DNA from: Actinomycetales bacterium
GTDB lineage: Bacteria; Actinomycetota; Actinomycetes; Actinomycetales; Kineosporiaceae
Assembly (NCBI GenBank): GCA_012719445.1
Contig: JAAYAH010000129.1
Span: 1-50,018 of the forward strand
DNA length: 50,018 bases
Direction of reading: 5' to 3'
Under the pieces are notes generated by a model. That model was not told the origin of the DNA. It saw only the letters and a list, made by a program, of their open reading frames with translations, and made no database searches. Positions 28,738 to 37,700 of the stretch are shown in pieces (position 1 is the stretch's first letter; each line of letters begins with the position of its first letter). Made by a program: the position numbers and the translations under genes.

Positions 28738-29745
28738 TCAGGATGCCGGGACGGCGGTGCCGGTCGCGACCTGATCGGACGTCGCGACGGGGCCCGCGGC
28801 CAGGGCGGCCAGGTACCGCTCGGCGTCGAGGGCCGCGGCGCACCCGGACCCGGCGGCGGTGATCGCCTGGCGGTACTCGTGGTCGACGACGTCCCCGCAG
28901 GCGAAGACCCCGGGCCGGCTGGTCCTGGAGCTGCGGCCGTCGACGGCGACGTACCCGGCGTCGTCCAGGTCGACCTGCCCGCGGACGAGGTCGACCCGCG
29001 GGTCGTGACCGATGGCGACGAAGACCCCGCTGACGTCGATGATCCGCTCCTCGCCCGTGGTCACGTCCTTCAGGCGAACCCCGGTGACCTTGTTCTCGCC
29101 GAGGATGTCGGCGACGACGCTGTCCAGCGCGAACCGGATCTTCGGGTCGTCCATCGCCCGCTGCTGCATGATCTTCGATGCGCGGAGCTGACCCCTGCGG
29201 TGGACCACCGTCACCGACCGGGCGAAGCGGGTCAGGAACGTCGCCTCCTCCAGCGCGGAGTCCCCGCCGCCGACCACGACGATGTCCTGGTCGCGGAAGA
29301 AGAAACCGTCGCAGGTGGCGCACCAGCTCACCCCACGCCCGGACAGCCGCTTCTCCTGCTCGAGGCCGAGCTCCCGGTAGGCGGAGCCGGTGGCGAGGAT
29401 CACGGACCGGGCCCGGTGGACCGTGCGGGTGCCGAAGGCGGCGTCGCCGGTGACGACCTCCTTCACCTCGCCGCGCAGGTCGACCTCGACGACGTCGTCC
29501 GGCACCAGTTCGGCCCCGAACCGCTCCGCCTGGGCCCGGAGCCTCTCCATGAGCTCGGGACCCATGATCCCGTCGGGGAAGCCGGGGAAGTTCTCCACCT
29601 CGGTGGTGTTCATGAGCGCGCCGCCCGCGGTCACGGATCCCTCGAACACCAGGGGCCTGAGCTCGGCCCGTGCGCAGTACACCGCCGCGGTGTACCCGGC
29701 GGGCCCCGAGCCGATAATGATCACTTCGCGGACGTCGTCGCCCAT
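28738..29745 (-). CDS. trxB: Thioredoxin reductase
   Basis: A 335-residue FAD-containing, NADPH-dependent reductase of thioredoxin. The FAD-binding motif is [15 protein letters not shown], the redox-active cysteines are in WCATCDGFF, the NADPH motif is [13 protein letters not shown], and the C-terminal FAD contact is [20 protein letters not shown] 29745 follows GGGGAG at five bases. The C-terminal 25 residues form a short extra tail. 125 bases separate it from trxA. Confidence 0.97.
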   Translation of the reverse strand: MGDDVREVIIIGSGPAGYTAAVYCARAELRPLVFEGSVTAGGALMNTTEVENFPGFPDGIMGPELMERLRAQAERFGAELVPDDVVEVDLRGEVKEVVTGDAAFGTRTVHRARSVILATGSAYRELGLEQEKRLSGRGVSWCATCDGFFFRDQDIVVVGGGDSALEEATFLTRFARSVTVVHRRGQLRASKIMQQRAMDDPKIRFALDSVVADILGENKVTGVRLKDVTTGEERIIDVSGVFVAIGHDPRVDLVRGQVDLDDAGYVAVDGRSSRTSRPGVFACGDVVDHEYRQAITAAGSGCAAALDAERYLAALAAGPVATSDQVATGTAVPAS

Positions 29746-29882
29746 CGTCTCTCCCCGCTGCTGTGGGTCTCCTCCGCCGGACGGCCGGGCCGGGCGGAGG
29801 GGTGGAGCTCGCTCGAGGGGCTCCGGGGTTGCCAACCGATCCTAGGCGTCACTGTGTTCCCGGTGCCGCCCACCCGCGCCGG

Positions 29883-30953
29883 TCAGGGCGAGACGACGCC
29901 GTAGTAGATGGTGCCGTCGGCCCCGGGGCGGCAGTCCCGCCCCACCACCCACACCTGGTACCCGCCGTCCCGGCCGGGGAGGACGATGACCGTGGCCTCA
30001 CGGCCGGAGAACCGGGCCAGGTCGACGGCGATCGGCTTCTCGTTCCGCGCCCCGATGGCGTCGAGGCAGCCCCGGAGCGCCTCGGGTCTGCTGAGGAACG
30101 CCGGGCTCGACAGGTCCTGGGCCTGCTTCTGGTCCGGTCCGGGCCCCGTGCCGCTGCCCGCGTCGGGGGTCGGCGAGGGACCGGCGCCGTCGCCCTGGGC
30201 ACGCGCGACGGTCGAGCCGCTGACCAGGTCGCGGATCTGGTCCCGCAGGTTCTCGGAGGTGTAGTCGACGCCGGTCTCGGCGACGGTGGGGAGCCCGTCG
30301 CGGGCGGCCTCGTGCGGTGTCGACCCGAGATTGGCCGGCGCCGAGTCGGCGTAGGTGTCGGCACCGCCGGGGAGCATGTTCCCCAGGATCGTCATCGCCA
30401 CGCCGCCCAGTCCGAGCACGGCGAGCACTCCCGCCGTGCCGGCCAGCAGCCCGAAGCTGCGCGACCCGCGCTGACCGCTCTTCGACCTGCGGCCGGTCCG
30501 GGCTGCCGGGCCACCCGCCGGGCGGCCGGCACGAGGGCCGCGCCCCGGGCGGCCCGGAACCCTGATCCTCGGGTCGCGGCGCCCGTGGGGGACCTCGTCG
30601 GCCGAACCGTGCCGAGGCAGCACGTCCATCGAGGCAGCGGTGACGAGGGGTGCCGTGCCGCCCCCGGCGACGTCGTCGGGCCCGTCGCCGGACCCGTCGG
30701 CACGAGGGCCGCCCGCCTCGGCTGCCAGCGCGACCTCCGTTGCCAGCGCGGCCTCGACCCTCGCCCACACGTCGTCGGGGACCGGACCCGGGTCGTCCGC
30801 GAGCAGCAGGACCCGGATGCGCTCGGCGTCCGCCAGGATCGACGCGCACCCGGCACAGCCGCGGACGTGCTCCTCGATCCGCAGGGAGGCGCGGGCCGGG
30901 AGGACGTCCGCCGCGAGATCGGCCAGTTCGTCCCGATCGGGGTGCCTATTCAT
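29883..30953 (-). CDS. Anti-sigma factor with zinc-binding domain (partner of SigM)
   Basis: A 356-residue membrane anti-sigma factor. The N-terminal zinc-binding anti-sigma motif is H-x3-C-x2-C in EEHVRGCAGCASIL (residues about 27-40), which holds the sigma factor inactive in the cytoplasm. A basic linker follows, then one membrane segment, FGLLAGTAGVLAVLGLGGVA, near residue 175, and an extracytoplasmic domain of about 160 residues that ends GDGTIYYGVVSP-like (GADGTIYYGVVSP). The start ATG 30953 lies eight bases after the sigma gene ends, so the two are co-transcribed, matching Rv3911-Rv3912. Confidence 0.88.
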   Translation of the reverse strand: MNRHPDRDELADLAADVLPARASLRIEEHVRGCAGCASILADAERIRVLLLADDPGPVPDDVWARVEAALATEVALAAEAGGPRADGSGDGPDDVAGGGTAPLVTAASMDVLPRHGSADEVPHGRRDPRIRVPGRPGRGPRAGRPAGGPAARTGRRSKSGQRGSRSFGLLAGTAGVLAVLGLGGVAMTILGNMLPGGADTYADSAPANLGSTPHEAARDGLPTVAETGVDYTSENLRDQIRDLVSGSTVARAQGDGAGPSPTPDAGSGTGPGPDQKQAQDLSSPAFLSRPEALRGCLDAIGARNEKPIAVDLARFSGREATVIVLPGRDGGYQVWVVGRDCRPGADGTIYYGVVSP

Positions 30954-30961
30954 GCGACCTC

Positions 30962-31615
30962 TCACCGTCCTCCCCCCGTCATCGGCGTGTGCCCCGCGAC
31001 ATTCCCCGTGACGTCGTCGGCGAGACTCTCCTGCGATGCGACGTGTGGGCCGCCCCCGCGGTTCCCGTCCGGCGCGGTGGGTTGCGGGCGCAGGAGCAGG
31101 GCCAGGGCCGCCCGCCCCCGCGAGCACCGGGATTTGATCGTCCCCTCCGCCACCCCGAGCAGGATCGCCGCCTCGGCGACCGGGAGATCCTCCATGTCCA
31201 CCAGGACGATGGCCAGCCGCTGCGGCTCGGGGAGGTTGTCGAGTGCCGCCCTGACGTCGATCCGGGTCTCGGTCACCGCGTGGTCGTCCCGCCGGGTCGG
31301 CAGGTCCCGGTCACCGAGCGCCTCGGCCGGGCGGGCCTTGCGGCGCCGGATCCGGTCGAGGCAGGCGTTGACGACGATCCGGTGCAGCCAGGTGGTGACG
31401 GCCGCGTCGCCCCGGTAGCCCGCGGCGTTGCGGAACGCCGAGACGAGGGCGTCCTGCAACGCGTCGGCGGCCTCCTCGCGGTCGGCCATGGTGCGCAGGG
31501 CAACGGCCCACAGCCGGTCGCGGTGCCGGCGTACGAGCTCGCCGAAGGCCTGGGGGTCACCGGAGACATGTGCCTTCAGCAGAGCACGGTCGTCCGGGAC
31601 GGCGAGACCGCTCAC
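30962..31615 (-). CDS. sigM: ECF RNA polymerase sigma factor SigM
   Basis: A 217-residue extracytoplasmic-function sigma factor. Region 2 reads LVRRHRDRLWAVALRTMADR and TWLHRIVVNACLDRIRRRKA; region 4 reads LPEPQRLAIVLVDMEDLPVA and EGTIKSRCSRGRAAL. The gene context (pseudokinase upstream, zinc anti-sigma, trxB, trxA and cwlM downstream) is that of mycobacterial sigM. The GTG start overlaps the stop of the pseudokinase gene. The C-terminal 40 residues are an unconserved tail. Confidence 0.93.
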   Translation of the reverse strand: MSGLAVPDDRALLKAHVSGDPQAFGELVRRHRDRLWAVALRTMADREEAADALQDALVSAFRNAAGYRGDAAVTTWLHRIVVNACLDRIRRRKARPAEALGDRDLPTRRDDHAVTETRIDVRAALDNLPEPQRLAIVLVDMEDLPVAEAAILLGVAEGTIKSRCSRGRAALALLLRPQPTAPDGNRGGGPHVASQESLADDVTGNVAGHTPMTGGGR

Positions 31616-33843
31616 CGCACCTCAATCTCGGAGATCTCGGCCCGGAACTCGTTACCTGCGCGCGGTAGCTCGGTGAACCACAACACGACGTACTGTGAGG
31701 TCGCGGGCTTGGTCGGGGTGAGAGAGACCTTACCTCCGGAGAACGTCCCCGTTGCCGCGACGGTGCTCCCCTCGAACCCGGGATCCTCGGCGGTGCGCAG
31801 TTCGATCTCGCCGCCCGATCCGCCGCCCTGGACCGTCACCTCGGTGATGGTGCTGGGCTCCTCCAGTTCGACGACCAGGCCGAGGCCCTTCTTCAGGCCA
31901 CCGAACGCGCCGCTCTGGTAGATCTCGGACCGCCAGGAGGTCCCCGGATCGTGGTCGATGGCCCGGACGGCCCGGGACCCGTTCTCGTCCCCGTCGCCCT
32001 CGGGGTCGATGGCGTTGATGCCCGAGATCACCGGGACCGTTCCCGACGGGGACGCCGTCGCGCTCGCCGTCGGGGACTCGCTCACGGTGGGCAGCGGTGG
32101 CGCGGTCGGTGTGGGGGTCGAGGTCGCGGTGGGCAGCGGGGCGATGCCGTCCCCGCCGAGGAGCTTGATGCTGGACATGCCCAGGCCGAAGATCGACGGG
32201 ATCGCGAACAGCAGTCCGACCAGGATGAGCCCGATGAGGACGCCGACGACGAGCTTGGTCTGGTTGTCCCGTTCCTCGATGCTCAGCACGTCCACGCCGA
32301 CCACGGGCTGCGGCCCCGTCCCCGGCCCCCGGCGCGCACCCTGTGGATCGTCCGGCGGCGACCGCCAGCCGACGGGTTCGTCGATCGGGTCGTCCGGCTG
32401 CAGCCCCGCCTGCTGGAGGACGTGACTGAAGAGCTCGGGGAGCGAGGTCGGCGTGGGGGTCGGGTCGATCCGCGGCGGGACGGGCCGCCCCTGGGCGCCG
32501 TCCCCGCCGGTCCGTCCCGGGTCCCTGCCCGGGGGGTCGGGAGTCGCCCCGGAGCGGGCAGGCCGCCCGGGGTCGGGAACCGGCCCGGCGTCCGGGGCCG
32601 GCCCGGAGTCGGCAGACCGCGCGGCGTCGGGCGACTCCCGACCGGCGGACCGGGGGTGGGACCGACGGTCGGTGCGGGAGACCGGAGGGCTCTTCGGTGC
32701 CAGGGCCTGCGGGCGCCGGGACACCGGGCCCGCGGGTGCGGAGCCCTCGGGGTGCCCGATCGCGGGCCCGCCGACGGGCACGGTCTCCGACGGCGCCGCG
32801 GCCCGGCTCCGGTCGGTGGAGCGCGGGGTTCCCGGTCGACGGGTGCCCGACTTCGTGGACTGCGCCGGCCGCGACGGGCCCGGTCGGCCCGACGTCCCCC
32901 CCGTTCCCTGGTGACGCGTCGAGGACCCCGCGGACCGGCTGTTGCCCTCGGCGGACGTCGGCTGCCCGCCGACCGGCTCCGGCGGGCCCCACGGCTCCAG
33001 GGTCGTGGCGATGTCCCCGACCGTGGCCGGGCCGCCGTTCCCCGGGTCCAGCGCGGTCCGGCACAGCGAGTCGAGGTCACGGGGAACGCCGGCGACGAGG
33101 TCACCGGGAGGGACCGTCCGACCGGCGAACCGCGGCGCCGGTTCCAGCCCGTTCCCGGACGGGCCGGGCCAGCGTCCGGTGAGACCCGCGTACAGGAGCC
33201 GGACCAGCCCCGCTGCGTCGTCCCGGACGGCGGCTGCGCCGTCCTCGGGCTCCTCACCCGCCAGCGCGGCGTCCACGGCGACGCCGTGCACCTTCACGTC
33301 GCCGTCCTCCCGGACGGTGAGGTGGTGCGGCGTCAGCCGAAGGTGGTGCAGCCCACGGGAGGCGGCGTGGTCGAGGGCCTGCGCCGCCTCGCCGACGATC
33401 CGGCGGACGTCGGCCGCAGGCAGTGGCCGGTCCGCGGCGAGATCGGCGAGATCGGTCCCGGTGACGTGCTCGGACACCACGTAGGCGACCGAGTCGTCGT
33501 GCCCGGCGTCGAGGACCCGGACCAGGCGGCGGTCCTCGACGAGCGCCGAGCGCCGGGCGGCGTCGACGACGTCGTCGGCACGGGGATGGTCGGCACGGAG
33601 CACCCGGACGGAGACCACCCGGTCGAGGGTCTCGTCGACCGCCTCCCACCAGGTGTCGTCGGGGGTCTCCCGGTGCTGTTCGCCGAGCCGGTAACGACCG
33701 GCGAGCAGGGTTCCGTTGCCGACGTCGTCCAGCGCTCTGCCCTCCCTCCACGGTGTTCCGCGGGCGTGTGCGGGCGTGACCGGACGACACCGGGACCGGT
33801 GGGCCCCGGAGCTCGCCTGGACGTACGCGTGACAGATCGACAC
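31612..33843 (-). CDS. Membrane pseudokinase with extracellular sugar/protein-binding-like domain
   Basis: Equivalent to the C-terminal half of mycobacterial MviN/MurJ (Rv3910), here a separate gene. The kinase-like domain begins near LLAGRYRLGEQHRET. The normal ATP-binding lysine is replaced (VVSVRVLRAD), HRDLKP-N is replaced by HHLRLTPHHLTV, and DFG by HGVAVD, so catalysis is unlikely. A long Pro/Arg/Ser-rich linker, a membrane segment (VVGVLIGLILVGLLFAIPSI) and a Thr/Pro-rich stalk lead to a C-terminal discoidin-like beta domain. In mycobacteria the PknB-phosphorylated pseudokinase recruits FhaA and restrains MurJ. The start is uncertain: GTG 33843 has no good ribosome site, while CTG 33732 has AGGGAGGGC well placed. 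Confidence 0.82.
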   Translation of the reverse strand: MSICHAYVQASSGAHRSRCRPVTPAHARGTPWREGRALDDVGNGTLLAGRYRLGEQHRETPDDTWWEAVDETLDRVVSVRVLRADHPRADDVVDAARRSALVEDRRLVRVLDAGHDDSVAYVVSEHVTGTDLADLAADRPLPAADVRRIVGEAAQALDHAASRGLHHLRLTPHHLTVREDGDVKVHGVAVDAALAGEEPEDGAAAVRDDAAGLVRLLYAGLTGRWPGPSGNGLEPAPRFAGRTVPPGDLVAGVPRDLDSLCRTALDPGNGGPATVGDIATTLEPWGPPEPVGGQPTSAEGNSRSAGSSTRHQGTGGTSGRPGPSRPAQSTKSGTRRPGTPRSTDRSRAAAPSETVPVGGPAIGHPEGSAPAGPVSRRPQALAPKSPPVSRTDRRSHPRSAGRESPDAARSADSGPAPDAGPVPDPGRPARSGATPDPPGRDPGRTGGDGAQGRPVPPRIDPTPTPTSLPELFSHVLQQAGLQPDDPIDEPVGWRSPPDDPQGARRGPGTGPQPVVGVDVLSIEERDNQTKLVVGVLIGLILVGLLFAIPSIFGLGMSSIKLLGGDGIAPLPTATSTPTPTAPPLPTVSESPTASATASPSGTVPVISGINAIDPEGDGDENGSRAVRAIDHDPGTSWRSEIYQSGAFGGLKKGLGLVVELEEPSTITEVTVQGGGSGGEIELRTAEDPGFEGSTVAATGTFSGGKVSLTPTKPATSQYVVLWFTELPRAGNEFRAEISEIEVR

Positions 33844-33959
33844 GTCCCCCGAAGATGTGCCGAATCGTCAGGTTGCACCGCGCCCGGGTGAACCTCTCGT
33901 CGCGCTCCGGGGCGAGCGCGACCCCCTCCATGCTAGGCCGCCCCGGCGGCGATGACAGG

Positions 33960-33983
33960 GACGGCACGAGAGCATTCCGTTCC
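33960..33983 (-). promoter_or_regulatory. Candidate SigM-type promoter
   Basis: On the minus strand GGAAC (33979-33983), 16 bases, then GTC (33960-33962) match the GGAAC-N16-GTC form reported for SigM-like ECF sigma factors. It lies 117 bases upstream of the most distal pseudokinase start and would drive the pseudokinase-sigM-anti-sigma operon, giving autoregulation. This is a pattern match only. Confidence 0.45.
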
Positions 33984-33994
33984 GTCACGGAATG
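33973..33994. promoter_or_regulatory. Inverted repeat overlapping the candidate promoter
   Basis: CATTCCG (33973-33979) and CGGAATG (33988-33994) are perfect seven-base inverted arms separated by eight bases that contain the putative -35 element. The geometry fits a repressor operator. I do not recognise the regulator. Confidence 0.45.
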
Positions 33995-34038
33995 GCCGGC
34001 GATTCGTGACCCGGCGGAGGCGCCGGCCGGGCACAACA

Positions 34039-34074
34039 CGACGTCCCCCGACCGATCGTGGTCGGGGGACGTCG
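34039..34074 (-). terminator. Strong 15-bp perfect hairpin terminator
   Basis: CGACGTCCCCCGACC (34039-34053) and its exact reverse complement (34060-34074) pair around a six-base loop. It lies 75 bases beyond the stop codon of the small membrane protein gene and ahead of the pseudokinase promoter, so it should end the mutT4-murJ-side transcript. No U-run is seen. Confidence 0.7.
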
Positions 34075-34148
34075 CGCTGCCGGTGGGTGCCGGGTGGGCA
34101 CCTGTCCCGGCCCTGGCAGGAGGTGGATGGGCCGTGACTCGGAGCCCG

Positions 34149-34583
34149 TCAGGTGGCCGAGCGGTTCTGGGCTGTTCCGCTCACGACGAACAGGTCACGC
34201 AGGGCGGGCAACCGCCCGGCGACAACGGTGCGCGCCTTGCGTTCCATGGTGAGGGTGACGGTGCCGTCGCCGATGACGACGAAGGACTCACGGTCGACGT
34301 TGTTGTGGGCGTCCGCTGCCTGGGCGGTGAGGAGGGCGGCCTGGTAGGTGCGCTCGATGTCGTGGGTCCGCTTCCACATGTCGCTGGCGGTGAGAGCCGC
34401 TGTGGTCGCCTGATCCTCGACGGTGAAACGACTGGCGACGACCGACAGCCCGTCGTAGGCGAGGACGCCGACGAGGGACAGCACGATCGAGAGGCGGAAG
34501 AGCCAGCCGAGAACTATCCCGCCCTGGTCAGGCGGGTTCGCGGGAACGACATCCCTCGTTCGGGGGGTGGCGGCGAGGAACAT
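34149..34583 (-). CDS. Small membrane-anchored protein, unknown function
   Basis: A 144-residue protein I do not recognise. ATG 34583 is chosen because GAGGG lies six bases upstream. One membrane segment lies at about residues 27-46 (LFRLSIVLSLVGVLAYDGLS), followed by an extracytoplasmic part containing EDQATTAALTASDMWKRTHD and a beta-rich end with VVIGDGTVTLTMERKART. The topology and layout loosely recall TadE/TadG-type pilus-related proteins, but this is only an impression. It sits alone between the murJ gene and a strong terminator, a position not occupied in mycobacteria. Confidence 0.65.
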   Translation of the reverse strand: MFLAATPRTRDVVPANPPDQGGIVLGWLFRLSIVLSLVGVLAYDGLSVVASRFTVEDQATTAALTASDMWKRTHDIERTYQAALLTAQAADAHNNVDRESFVVIGDGTVTLTMERKARTVVAGRLPALRDLFVVSGTAQNRSAT

Positions 34584-34763
34584 GTCCATCCCTCGGCAGT
34601 CAGGATGCCCGACTTGAGGGGGGTTCACCTGCGCGGCTGACACCCGAGAGGGTGGATCTTGAAGGATCGCGGCCCGGCGTCACTCCCCGGCGAGGACGTT
34701 CGCCCGACCGGTCGACCCCCCGGGGGTGCAACCGGAGTCGGCCCCCGGTCCCTCGCCGCGGGC

Positions 34764-37700
34764 TCAGCCCCGCCGGAGCCTGGCCAGCACCGGCACGACC
34801 AGGTCGGTGAGCTCCGAGACCCGGAACAACCGGAGCAGTCCGACGTACCCGGCGACGATGACCACCAGCCCGCAGGCCAGCGCCGTCGCGGAACCGGGGC
34901 GTCCCTCCCCGAGGATCCCGAGCACCAGCCGGGACACCCCCCAGGCCGCCGTCCCCGCGATCACCGCGGCGGGGACGAGGCGCAGGTGGACGGCGAGGAT
35001 CCGCCTCCCGTCGACCGCGCCGATCCGGCGGTGCAGCAGCAGCAGGCACAGCCCGGCGCCGACGAGGTTGGCGACGCTCATCGCGGCGCCGACCCCCACG
35101 ATGATCAACCGTCCCGGGAGCACGGCGGCGGACACCAGGTTGCCCGCCGTCCACACCAGCACCGTCACCACCTGGATCCAGAACGGGGTCCTGGCGTCCT
35201 CCAGGGAGTAGAACACCCGCTGCATGAGGTACTGGGCGCTGAACGGGACGAGACCCATGGCCATCGCCGCGGCGGTGAGGGCGACGCCCGTGGTGAACGA
35301 GCGGCTGTTCCCGAGGAAGAGGCTGTGGGCCAGTTCGGTGCCGAGGGCCAGGAAGACCGCGGTGGACAGGACCGTCGCAACCCCCGTCGTCCGCAGGGAG
35401 AGGGAGAGGTCGGCACGGAGGTCGTCGGTGCGCCGCCGAGCCGCCGCCGCGGCCATCCTGGTGAAGAACGCGGTCGCCAGCGAGACCGTGACCAGCGAGT
35501 GGGGGAGCATGAACAGCAGGAAGGCCTCGTCGTAGACGAAGCGCCCCCGTGCCACGTGGTCCTCCGCGGCCGCAAGCACCCCCGCGTAGGTGACCACCTT
35601 CGACGTCACGATGTAGCCGAGCTGCCCGGCGAGCAGGGCGGCGAAGGTCCATCCGGCGATCCCCGACGCGGTGCCGAGCCCGACGCCGCGGAACCCCCAC
35701 CGCGGCCGCCACCGGAACCCGATCCTGCGCAGCACCGGGACGAGCACGATCGCCTGGCTCGCGACGCCGAGGGTCGCCGTACCGGCCAGGAAGAGGATCA
35801 TCTGCACGGACCAGTCCGCAGGCCTCCGGTCGTCGGCGCCGAACACGGCGACGAAGCTGACCAGCCCGGCGATGGCGACGACGTTGTTGAGCACCGGCGC
35901 CCACATGTACGGGCCGAAGCTCCCGCGGGCGTTGAGGATCTGGCCGAGCAGGGTGTACAGGCCGTAGAAGAAGACCTGGGGCAGGCAGACCAGGGCGAAG
36001 CTGACGCTCAGCACCAGGGTCTCCCGCGGCCAGGTGGAGCTGCTGTAGAGGCGCACCAGCAAGGGCGCCGCGGCGGTCACCAGCACGGTGACCACGGTCA
36101 GCAGCGAGAGCGAGACGGTGACCAGGCGGTCGACGTACTCGCGGCCGCCGTCGGGGCGCAGGCTCGCCCGCACGATCTGCGGGACGAGGACGGCGTTGAG
36201 GACCCCGCCCGCGAGCAGCATGTAGAGGCTGTTCGGCACGGTGTTGGCGATCTGGAAGGCATCGGCCGCCCCGCCGAGGGTCTCGCCGATCGCCCAGGCG
36301 AGCAGCACGGAGCGGACCATGCCGAGCACCCGGGAGACGAGGGTGCCCGCGGCCATGACCGCACTGCTGCGCATCACCCCCGCGGTGGAGGCGCCCGGCC
36401 CGTCGGCGTCCCCGTCCCCCGGCCCGTCGTCGCCCGCGCCGTGGCGGTCGCGCGGTAGGTCCCGGATCGCGGGAAGCTGCCGGGTGGGTGGTCCGGACGC
36501 CCCGCCGACGACGTCGGTGACGGTCTGGTCCTCCAGCAGGGCTCCGCGCCGACCCGGCGGGACCGGGAAGTCCCGGAGGAACTCGGCGCGCTGCGCCTCG
36601 CGGGCCGCCCGCCCGGCCTCCCTCGCCGCCTGCTCGGCCCTGGCCTCGGTGAGGTCGTCGACCGGCCGCAACCCCTCGGTCGCGACCCGCGGCTGCCCCC
36701 GGCGGACCCCGCGGAACAGCCCGGCGACCAGGAGCAGCACGAGGATCACCGTGCCCCCGGCGAGGCCGCGGGACTCCCAGGTCCTGCGCACCCGGATCTC
36801 GATCACCGTGCTGGCGAGCACGGCCCGGGTGCGGCCGGGGGCCAGCAGGCGGACCTCGGCGCTGGTGGTGCCGTTGGCTACCGCCTTGATCGGGATGGTG
36901 ACGGAGCGCTGGGACCGCGGCTGGAGGACGACACGGGTCGTGCGCTCCGGGACGACGGCACCGGAGCGGGGACGGAGCTCGACCCGCAGCTCGACCGGGT
37001 ACGGGAGGTCGTTGACGACCCGGACCGGCAGCGGCACCTTCGTGTTGACGACGAGCCGGGAGCTGCCCCTGAGCACCCGCACCCCGTCGTACAGCCGGTC
37101 CGCGGAGGTGACCAGCGGCTTCCGCGCCTCGGCGAGGCTCTCCGGGGAGGCACCGCGCCAGGACTGGGAGACCAGGGAGAGCGCCTGGAGCCGGGCCGTG
37201 GACAGCACCTCGGGGGAACTGTCCAGGCTGGGGGCGAAGGCCTCGACCCGTTCGACAGCCCTCTCCACCTCCAGGACGTGGGTGATCGGCAGCCGGCCGG
37301 CCAGCGTCCGCTTCGGGGTGTTCGGAGCCACGCGGTCGAGGTCGGCGCCCCCCGCCGTCCGCAGGTCCGTCAGCGGCCGGAGCTCGACCCACGGGGCGCC
37401 GCGCAGTGCGGAGAGGGTCGCGGTGACCGCCGCGGGGTCGGGGTCCCACCCGCGGGGGGTCATCGCCAGCAGGTGCCGGACGTCGTACGGCCGCTCCAGG
37501 GTGATCGCCGCGAGGTCGGCGAGCAGGTACTGCCGGGCGGCCGCGGCCTCGGTGCCCCCGGCCCTGGCCAACTGCGTGGACAGCACCGGGTCGTAGAGCA
37601 GCCCGGTGAGCGTGCCGGACGGCGTGCTGACGGTGCTGCGTCCGGTGGGGGTCCAGCCGCCCGTCGCGGAGACGGAGGTGCGGCGCGTCGGCTGGGTCGA

